A stretch of DNA of 34,128 nt, taken from NCBI GenBank assembly GCA_052174535.1, contig JBQMRQ010000069.1:1-34128 (forward strand). The letters run 5' to 3'. This DNA is from Arsenophonus sp052174535 (GTDB lineage: Bacteria > Pseudomonadota > Gammaproteobacteria > Enterobacterales > Enterobacteriaceae). Positions within the stretch are counted from its first letter, which is position 1. Each line of letters begins with the position of its first letter. Shown here piece after piece: positions 19,890 to 28,169 of the stretch. The notes below the pieces were generated by a model that had not been told where the DNA came from, did not search any database, and was given only the letters and a program-made list of their open reading frames with translations. The position numbers and the translations under genes were made by a program.

Positions 19890-20970
19890 AATTATTTTAT
19901 CTGCATGAAGAAACCCTAATTTCTCAAATTTTTACGGGTCTTCATTTCTAACTCATTATATACTTTTTGTAATAGTGTTTTTCGTTTACAACTTGACAAG
20001 AAACTATAGTAACTGATAAGTTTAAAACATCTACTGAAATATAGTTGATATAGCACCTGATTATCTTTCCTTTCGTTAGTGCCTCTCCTGCCAGGGTTCT
20101 TGAGTTCAGTTTTAATAATCATGCACAAAACTCCCTCTCCTTCAGTAATATCGTAGTTTTGATGAAGATATGTCTGGGAACGTTTGAAGTGATACTGAAT
20201 GTATATTCACGCTATGCCACGCCCAATTTCGTCTTTTTAGCGAAGTGCACTTTCCATCCAGTAAGATCCCGTACTGTACATTTAGGTATTGCTGCTATTT
20301 CTTCTTGTCGTAGAATATGTTTCAGACTAGAAAAGCAGTTACTGGGATTTATTAGGTCATAACTGTGGACATAGTATAGTAGCCGAGTAATAACGCCTCA
20401 TTAAATTTCTTCAACCGCTTTTTAAAAGGAACTCACATTATACAACATATTTAATATGCATGCCTTCAGGAGTAATGAAGAGATGAAGAGATGAAGATGC
20501 CGATATTGATGAAGTTGTCAAACATAAATCTGCAAGGATAGAAGATACTAATTTCGATATCCTGTTTGTATAGCCAACTTGCAGTTATAGTGGAGATGGT
20601 AGAAAAAGAGCGTTGAGTTGCTGCTAGTTATTATAAAAAAGGCCAAAGAATATAGGGGGTATAGTGAAAATAATGCATTATTAGAACTCGGAGTCTTATA
20701 AAATATAAACCTTCTGTGTTAATCATTCCTTCATGTCTTTGCAACGACATGAACTAGAAATTTTTAAGCTTACAGCTATATCAAAATATAAGCTGGAAAC
20801 ATTCAGGATAGACACAACAGTATTGCGCCCGAATCTATAATAGCACAAAAATGCCACAGGCTAGTATTTGTTTAATAGATAGAGAGTTCACGATAGTTGA
20901 GAACTTTAACATATTTTCAAAAATTTATTTCAGCCGTAATTAATGATAAAAAGCAGTTTAATTGAATAAA
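19890..20970 (-). repeat. Repeat X, copy 2 (inverted relative to copy 1)
   Basis: The reverse complement of this block aligns with 8995-10155. Landmarks on the plus strand are TTTACGGGTCTTC near 19931, GAAACTATAGTAACTG near 20000, TTATTAGGTCATAACTGT near 20351, ATGAAGAGATGAAGAGATGA near 20477, CAAACATAAATCTGCAAGGA near 20519, GGAGATGGTAGAAAAAGAGC near 20591, and AGAGAGTTCACGATAG near 20880. Minus-strand coding traces include RRGTNERKDNQVLYQLYFSR in the distal part (20041-20106), where copy 1 reads differently. Which copy is closer to the ancestral frame is unclear. The family is not recognised. Confidence 0.6.
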
Positions 20971-21489
20971 GGGTATATATTGTAGTATATTATTTCATAG
21001 ATCTCTTTAGGTAGTTAAGCATAAATGGTAATCTTGTTCACATTTATTAGGGCTGTCAGCCCAGTTATCTTGTATTTGTCCAATTAAGCAAAGAAATGGA
21101 AGATTAATCTCAAAGTTCTGTATAGGTAATGAATGGACATCGGTATGCATATTTAGTTATTGCCATCAGTAGTTATATTCAGAATCATCAGCTTAGCCTA
21201 AGTGTGTGGTACTAAAAACTACAAATAATCGTTACTATAGACAGATATAATACTGCATGTTGAGAAAAAATTGAGGAGCCTCTTAAATACAGAGTTATAT
21301 AGCCTCTTTTTTGGGGTATAATAAAAATTAATAGACTTTTACCATAGCTTCTTTTGATAAAAGAAGCTCATAAAGCGATTCAAATAAAACAAAACGGTAT
21401 AAATACGGGAAGTTATATAAATAGTCGTCATGATTTGCTAATTTACGTTTTAGTGGAGATTTATTCCGATCTATCTATATTATTTGCTG
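20971..21489. other. Gene-free AT-rich region
   Basis: No coding trace was recognised. A T-rich stop with imperfect GAGG/CCTC pairing at about 21273-21312, ending TTTTTT, resembles a weak terminator on the plus strand without a gene in front. Confidence 0.4.
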
Positions 21490-22510
21490 ATAAATTATAG
21501 CATATTAGGAATGGTTGTTAGTATAGCAACTCCTTATACTGTATGAAGAATTTTCGCTATAGCAGTTGCTATGAAAAATAAAACAGTCATACAGATAAAG
21601 GAAATTATTTCTTCACTTCACTCTAACATAAAACTGCATCTTATTAGTTACTTCAACCACAATCTATTGATGATTTTGATTCATGCATTGAAGGAACTCA
21701 TTCTCACTTTATCCTACTCATATTATCATAGTGAACATGCAACTTGCTTGGGACATTCATTCATTATAGTTATAACAATATCATTGCAAAATCTTAGATT
21801 TCAGAAAAAGATTTAATAATCTTACTGGAAGGAAGTACTCTGGCAAAACTACATCACTTAGGATAAATAGTTTAGTTATCTACAATGTACTTTGAATAGT
21901 TTAACTTTATGAAAGTCAGTAAAATACTTAGGGATTAATTTAAAAGTAGCATTTAGAATGGAATCACTGTTTTCTTTCTTAACGGTGATAGCCCAATATA
22001 AATACACTAAGTGGTATTATTTTAAAGTCAACGAAATATTTTTTTCTGAATCCTTTAAAGGAAATTATTATATCTCATACTAGAAAGATAGAAATACGGG
22101 GGGAGGAAGAGATAAAAATAAAAAATGAATCGTGATCTTAATCATTCGAGATCCGAAAAGGGTCATGTCTGAGTGATGAAACTCTTAAGAATTTAATACA
22201 GAAGTGATTAATCGTTTTTAAGTTAATCTTTAATAAAGAGCGCATTCTTTTCTGGGATAAAAAGCTAAACATTAAAATTTTTCCAGAGAGCATTAAATTA
22301 GTACCATTACCTAATAAGATTAGGTAATCAGAAAATTATTGATAAGGAATTTCATATTCAAAATATGAACAGTTACATCATCTGATTAAAAGACTGCATG
22401 ATAGATTGCATGGTTAAGGTCATTTATTTACTGAATTATCTGGTTTAAAGAAGATTATTGAAATCATAATAATTGAAATATAAACATGATTATAAATTGG
22501 TTTGCGAAAA
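21490..22510 (+). repeat. Repeat Y, copy 2
   Basis: This is a direct-repeat partner of 15770-16790, with the same order of landmarks over about 1 kb. An 81-codon open frame (21571-21816) begins just after the GAATTTTCGCTAT landmark, but its frame is not kept in the other copies. It is therefore probably a survivor of a longer dead gene rather than a live one. Confidence 0.6.
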
Positions 22511-23459
22511 AATCAACAAGATTTTTTAGCAAAAATAGCTAGAATTAACATGCGACTGAGTATAAAAGTACTCAGCTCATAAACAATCTTCGAAAGCAGC
22601 GTATCTACTACGCTCACGCATAGCGTGCTACATTCTGTATATTATATAATATTGAGATTACTCAATCTAATAATAGATAAATCTTTTAATAATCTTAACC
22701 CTATACGTTTGGTCATCCATATGATACATAAATAACCATAATATCATCATGGTAAAAATTACGATAAGTGCCTTAAGTAATGTAAAAAGTTTTATATGCC
22801 TTTATTTTCTCCTTCATAACTAAAGTCACTATTAATATATTCCTTGTAGCTTAATCTGCATCTATATCGCTTAAGTGTAAGCCTGAAAAACGATATTAAC
22901 AATATATAGTGGTTTCTAGGCCGATTAGTTCGATTATATACAAACAATATATTTATAAGAAAATTTTTATAAAAAATTAATTACATTAAAAGAATAGGTT
23001 AGATTATCAATATTTATTAAAGCAATATTGAATTCAGGTATAAATTTGTTTTTAACAACTATTAGCGATAAATTTTTTAGTTTTCTCTATTTGATGAGCG
23101 AAATGGAATATCAGAATTGAGTAAATATGATGCAATAATTTATTAGCTAATAACTATGTTAATAAGAGTCTGTTGTTGTTTTTGATAATATTTACAATCA
23201 CAATGAGTGTATATATTTTTGTTCAGTAGCCATTTATTCAATATTATTAATAATAATAGGATAAATAGGATTTTGGTAATATCGGATTGCAGCAAAAAAT
23301 AGTTTTATTTTTATTTAATTTCATATTTCTAGTCGTTAGAGACTAGAATATCATAAACTGTTTTCAACGCAGCTATTCAACTTTTTTGCGTATTTAAACA
23401 ATTTGTTTGGCCTAAGACACCCATTATATATACCCTCTCCGCTTAGCGTGGTTAAGGCT
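22511..23459. other. Gene-free AT-rich region
   Basis: I see nothing recognisable on either strand. A small palindrome, ACGCT...AGCGT, at about 22609-22625 is the only structured sequence noticed. Confidence 0.5.
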
Positions 23460-23463
23460 AAGA

Positions 23464-23508
23464 TGGTTACTGAGAAATATAAATTAATAATAAAATATCA
23501 TGATGATA
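23464..23508 (+). repeat. Scrap of the IS481-like element 5' end
   Basis: About 45 bases align with the region just around the start of the IS481-like pseudogene (about 5762-5812). They share ATGGTTA/ATAGTTA and then an identical 16-mer, AAAATATCATGATGAT. Nothing of the rest of the element follows. Immediately downstream is the tract GGAGAGGGGGACCCCCT (23515-23531), which recurs inverted at 12153-12169. Confidence 0.5.
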
Positions 23509-23654
23509 AGAGAGGGAGAGGGGGACCCCCTCACCTCATTTTCAGATAACTATAAAACTTAAAGACAGAGTTGCTCTTTATAGACCATAAGAGCAGTTTT
23601 TATTTACTTTTGTTAAGTATTATAGCGCATCCAAACTTATCATTATTATTAAAG

Positions 23655-24964
23655 GAGTTATTAGCAAATCTGGTGTACAGATTATCAGATTACGTTGCAC
23701 TAAAATGCTTCATAAATCTCTTCTCCATCCTTAAATTGGATCTTGCTTTACCCACCACATGATCATCAGATAACCCCATGATCTGTTTCCAGCGTCTTGA
23801 GGAGAAGAAAGCAGCTAAAATACCATTAAAATAGTTCTTTCTCTTCGAACCACAATGTTTCGATATTAACTTCATAGCTTCACGCTGTCACGCAAAAGCC
23901 GATATTTAAATTAGATTCCTCATTCTTATTGACGCAAAATGCACTAATGATAAGGTATAGGATGCCAACAGTTATTCTCTCGATTTTTCCCTAGTTTTTC
24001 ATCGCTGCAAAATATTCTACTGAAATCTTTTCCAATAAAGGATAAAGGGGTTTATTAGCGGCATCATGATTCTCTCTGAGAATCTGAGCTCTCGGCAAGA
24101 GAGTTCAGCATTAATTTCGGTTACATGCTTTTGGGGGGAGTAATTTAGCACTAATGCTGTATTGTGTACCCAACAAGTATTGGTACTGCGCCTCTGAAAA
24201 TATATTTATCATTGCATTCGAAAAAACTAAAGCACTATTTCCCATATCAAGCTTGGAAGGTACACTTAAGTAATGCACTTGCGTGGCATTAAGAAATTAA
24301 ATTCAGCTTGCTTCTGGTTACCAATAGCTACTTTTAGGTGTAATGGGAGCTCCTTACATTTATCTGCAGTAACATTAATAATTAGCAGCAGGAAAAGATG
24401 TTTCTTTCTGCCTGAAAGAAACAAGGTATATGCCTTCAGCCAAGAAATGAACATAGCGGTTTTGTTTAAATTACGAAAGTACCCATATGGACCTTGTACT
24501 CTTCAAGTCATTGCTGTTTCAGCCTTATTACGGTGATTGAGAGGGATTATACCATATGCTTTTCATCGAGAAGCACTTCAGAACTTAGTAAAAATCTCCG
24601 GTAGAGATACCTCGAAGGTATAGTCATAATAGCAACTAGTTGCTGAAGAATATTCAACCATTATCTCTACAATTTCCTTAACCTTATGCACTTTAATCTC
24701 AACATCGTCAATACCCGTCTATATTGGCTCACTCTAGCAAAAACGATTATAGACGACGGCATGATTACCTGTCTATAAAAATAGCGTTCAATATTAAGAT
24801 GAGCTCATAAAAGAAATTAGAGGTAATATTTAATTTATGGATACCTCTATTGTAGACTTTTCTATAGCATATCATATCTATATTTTGAAATAATTCATGA
24901 AATCAATCAGATTGATAGGCTAGCATCTACAAAACTTCATACACTAGAAGTAAGTATAACACTC
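23655..24964 (-). mobile_element. IS256-family element, dead copy E
   Basis: This copy is bounded by GAGTTATTAGCAAATCTGG (from 23655) and the inverted partner CATACACTAGAAGTAAG...TAACACTC (24939-24964). The transposase pseudogene is on the minus strand. The surviving 62-codon frame at 24266-24454 carries LFLLLIINVTADKCKEL, equivalent to the conserved LLVIIGVTEHGRKEL block. The former C-terminus, near 23720-23745, reads IKFKDGEEIYEAF-like sequence. Frameshifts and stops abound. No clear target duplication is visible. Confidence 0.82.
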
Positions 24965-25111
24965 TCAATAGCCTATTTACTTTTATTAAAAATAAAGATA
25001 TCAATTAAAAAGAATATTGTTCTTACTTTTTCAAAAAAGTAACTCTCTTCTTTAAATCAAATAGCTAGCAACAAATTGAATAATCCTTATAATAAATTTA
25101 TTTTTTGAAAA

Positions 25112-26456
25112 AATAAATTATTTTTCTTTACTTTTAGATTAGGTAAATCAATAATATTTTTCTGATATATTTCAGCTACCGTACTAATTGACTCATATAA
25201 TATGTCGAATAAGCATGAGTTGTTCATCTATCTTTATCTAGATCATACCTATAACATTTCAATCGTTAAGCTAATTTCACTAAGTAATTCACTCATATTA
25301 AATCGACTATTGCTATTGCCAATAACGCAATAGTTTTCTTATTAAAATAAGCTTAGTTATACTATTAGCAATCAGATATAATAGTATAAGCAGAAACAAG
25401 CTCATTGGAAAACGGATACTTCATAACTAATATTTTGTTCTTTAGCTTCTTTTTCTGTCAAACTAACCAGGCGCCCTAAAAGCTCAGTATAAAGTATAAG
25501 CAATTGAAGAGATAACTTTTTAGTAAAATACTATTTTAAGCTAAAAATCATTTGAACCAAAAAATGGTCTTCATAAATACCATTATGATATTATATTAAA
25601 TAACTGATAATTTTTTATTATATAAATATAATTATATTGGTAAATGCATCTGTTTATTAATGTGGATTTGTAAGTTCCTTCTTGTCTTCTATTTAAATGT
25701 AAATATCGTATTTTAGCTTTCAAACAGTTATTTTTCTCTCGAGGATTAAATTAAACTTCTTTTTAATCTGTTTACTAAAAAGTTTAATAATGTCTTTATC
25801 TGCTAGGGGGAATAACCTGATTGAATTTCAATAACATCAATTTTTGATCCTAATCATAATATACGGTATCTAGTTCTAAACTGATAATACCGCCTCCTAT
25901 CTCTAAATATATATTAGAGTATTTCTAGTTGCTAAGATTAGCATAACCTCATTTTCTCTGGTCATTATGAGAAATAAATAGAAGCTAGTGCAGATCTGAA
26001 CCGCAGCAATAATAGGATTATTAATATTTATAATTCTTCTTTCTTTTCATCTTCAACAACTAATATATTAGCACCGATAAATTTATTTTACCTATTAATA
26101 ACTTTAATTACGATTTTCTTCCATCTCTGCTAAACCAGTTATTAACTGATCAATAACTTTCTTCTACAACTGTACTTTATTAATATCTATTTTTTGGTTT
26201 AATAAATACGATTCAATATATTGTTTAATCCCTTGATTTCTTCAATTTTTTTTGCAAAAAAATATTCTTTTGGAAGGAATGCAACAAAAATTAAGAAAAA
26301 TAGCGCCTATTGTTACATAACAATCAATTAAAACCATTTCTAAACAAATATCTGCTCAGCGAAAAGCTATTAAATAACTTGTAAAATGGACCCGGGTAGT
26401 GCAGCCCACCTTTCAGTATCTAGAATTACTACTTGGGTTTTAATTTCAGTACTCAT
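25112..26456 (-). pseudogene. lpdA: lpdA pseudogene (dihydrolipoamide dehydrogenase, E3)
   Basis: The position directly after aceF and the residual sequence identify the E3 gene of the pyruvate and 2-oxoglutarate dehydrogenase complexes. The minus strand starts MSTEIKTQVVIL at 26456 with an AAGAGG ribosome site. Pieces equivalent to the enteric protein follow in order, in shifting frames: VINRLN/LITGLAEM near 26130-26160, VVEDEKKEE near 26040-26060, PIIAA near 26010, FISHNDQR near 25965, VIPLADKDIIKLFSKQIKKK near 25780-25825, LTEKEAKEQNISYEV near 25430-25470, MSELLSEISLTIEM near 25255-25300, and IIDLPNLKVKK at the end near 25115-25150. The FAD-binding GAGPAGY region and the redox-active CLNVGCIPSK are destroyed, and dozens of stops and indels are present. 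Nearly the full length remains, so decay has been by small mutations and deletions. Confidence 0.9.
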
Positions 26457-26534
26457 AAATAACCTCTTACTTTTTTTCTCTGGTAGAGATGAATAAAATA
26501 AAAAATTCTATAATTACTAATAATAAAATACAGC

Positions 26535-26557
26535 AACTTACAGTTGATCTGTAAGTT
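26535..26557 (-). terminator. Stem-loop at the end of aceF
   Basis: AACTTACAG (26535-26543) pairs perfectly with CTGTAAGTT (26549-26557) across 5 bases; the stem begins inside the aceF stop codon (26556-26558). On the minus strand it is followed by CTGTATTTTATTATTAG, moderately T-rich. It may end or protect the aceEF mRNA now that lpdA is dead. Confidence 0.5.
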
Positions 26558-28157
26558 ACATAACTAAACGACGAATATCACTCATTAATTGTGTAATACG
26601 AGTAAGAAAACGCGCACCGTCTGCACCATCAATAACACGATGATCAAATGAGAGTGACATAGGTAATATCAGACGTGAAATAAATTCACTGTCATTCCAT
26701 ACTGGTTTTATTAATGATCGAGATAGCCCCATAATAGCCACTTCTGGCGCATTAATAATTGGTGTAAAATTCGTCGTACCAATACCACCTAAGTTAGAGA
26801 TAGTAAAACTGCCACCTTGCATATCAGACATAGTCAACTTGCCGGTACGTGCTTTCTTCGAAACTTCTATCAATTCCTTGGAAAGTTCAATAATACCTTT
26901 CTTATTAATATCGCGAATAACAGGCACAACCAAGCTATTGGAGGTATCAACAGCAATACCAATATGAATATACTTTTTCAATATTAATCGCTGAGCATCT
27001 GCAGAAATTGAACTATTGAAACGAGGCATTTCTTCTAATGCTCTAGCAACCGCTTTCATGACAAAAACTAATAGTGTAATTTTTACTTCTGTTTTTAACT
27101 TTTCCATCTCTTTATTTTGCTGCTTACGAAAAACTTCTACTTCGGTAATATCGGCATCTTCCATGATAGTCACATGTGGAATCATTACCCAGTTACGACT
27201 TAAATTAAGACCAGATATCTTTTGAATGCGATCGAATTCAACTTCTTCAACTTCACCAAATTTACTAAAATCAACTTTTGACAATGGCAATAGTATGCTG
27301 CCTGGCAAACTACTCGCTATAGTCGCACCTGCTTCATAAGATTTTACTACCTCTTTAACATAAGCCTGAATATCTTCACGCAGAATACGAGCTTTAGGCC
27401 CAGTTCCGTTTATCTTAGCAAGATTAACACCAAATTCACGCGCTAAACGGCGAATAAGCGGGGTTGCATGCACATACGCATCATTTTCAATAAATTTATT
27501 TTTAAGATCAGAAGAACTACATGCTTTTATTAGAGATGATACCTCTAATTTCTTTAATATTTCAGCGCTCCTAGCTTCCATATTAGCAGGTGATTGAGTT
27601 GCAACAGTATCAACCGCAAAAATCATAATAAGTGAACCAGTTTTGACTTTATCACCCTTAGCAACTTTAATTTCTTTAACTTTTCCGGCAAAAGGTGCTG
27701 ACACTTTCATCAATGCATTTTCACCTTTTACAATAATTAGGGATTGCTCAGGAGAAATTTTATCACCAACATTAACGATTATATCCGTAATTTCAATCTC
27801 ATCATTACCAATATCCGGTACAATAACTTCCTTTAATTCACTTTTTATTGGATCTCTATCTATGCTATCTGTTTTATCTACGTTTTCGTATAAGGTTGTT
27901 TTAACGCTAGTTTCTTCTACTTTTTTCGCTGCATCAAAAATCATGATCAACTTACCGGTTGTCACTTTATCACCAACTGCAACTTTAATTTCTTTCAGAA
28001 CGCCAGCCTGGGGTGAAGGAACTTCTATTGACGCCTTTTCACCTTCTACGGTAATTAATGACTGCTCAACATCAACTTTATCGCCAACTTTTACCATAAT
28101 TTCGGTAATTTCAACTTCATCTGCACCAATATCAGGAAGATTAATTTCAATAGACAT
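26556..28157 (-). CDS. aceF: AceF, dihydrolipoamide acetyltransferase (E2 of pyruvate dehydrogenase)
   Basis: AceF forms the core of the pyruvate dehydrogenase complex and moves acetyl groups from E1 to CoA through swinging lipoyl arms. The 533-residue product has lipoyl domain 1 (about 1-75, lipoyl Lys41 in VEGEKAS), lipoyl domain 2 (about 108-182), the E1/E3-binding domain (228-267, ATPLIRRLAREFGV) and the catalytic domain (about 290-533) with His506 and Asp510 in SFDHRVIDGA. E. coli AceF (630 aa) has three lipoyl domains; one is missing here, and the Ala/Pro linkers are replaced by Lys/Ser/Thr-rich ones. In domain 2 the lipoylation site reads VKGENALMKV, so Asn147 (codon 27717-27719) replaces the acceptor Lys. 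The gene starts 12 bases after aceE with AAGAGG upstream of the ATG. Confidence 0.96.
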   Translation of the reverse strand: MSIEINLPDIGADEVEITEIMVKVGDKVDVEQSLITVEGEKASIEVPSPQAGVLKEIKVAVGDKVTTGKLIMIFDAAKKVEETSVKTTLYENVDKTDSIDRDPIKSELKEVIVPDIGNDEIEITDIIVNVGDKISPEQSLIIVKGENALMKVSAPFAGKVKEIKVAKGDKVKTGSLIMIFAVDTVATQSPANMEARSAEILKKLEVSSLIKACSSSDLKNKFIENDAYVHATPLIRRLAREFGVNLAKINGTGPKARILREDIQAYVKEVVKSYEAGATIASSLPGSILLPLSKVDFSKFGEVEEVEFDRIQKISGLNLSRNWVMIPHVTIMEDADITEVEVFRKQQNKEMEKLKTEVKITLLVFVMKAVARALEEMPRFNSSISADAQRLILKKYIHIGIAVDTSNSLVVPVIRDINKKGIIELSKELIEVSKKARTGKLTMSDMQGGSFTISNLGGIGTTNFTPIINAPEVAIMGLSRSLIKPVWNDSEFISRLILPMSLSFDHRVIDGADGARFLTRITQLMSDIRRLVM

Positions 28158-28169
28158 TAATTTTACCTC

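Noticed and set aside
20477..20500. GAAGAGAT tandem tract as a possible short-repeat array
   Set aside because: Only two to three units, also present in the other copy of repeat X; it is part of that repeat, not a CRISPR or satellite.
21571..21816. 81-codon frame in repeat Y copy 2
   Set aside because: Copies 1 and 3 are broken in the same stretch, and no ribosome site is visible.
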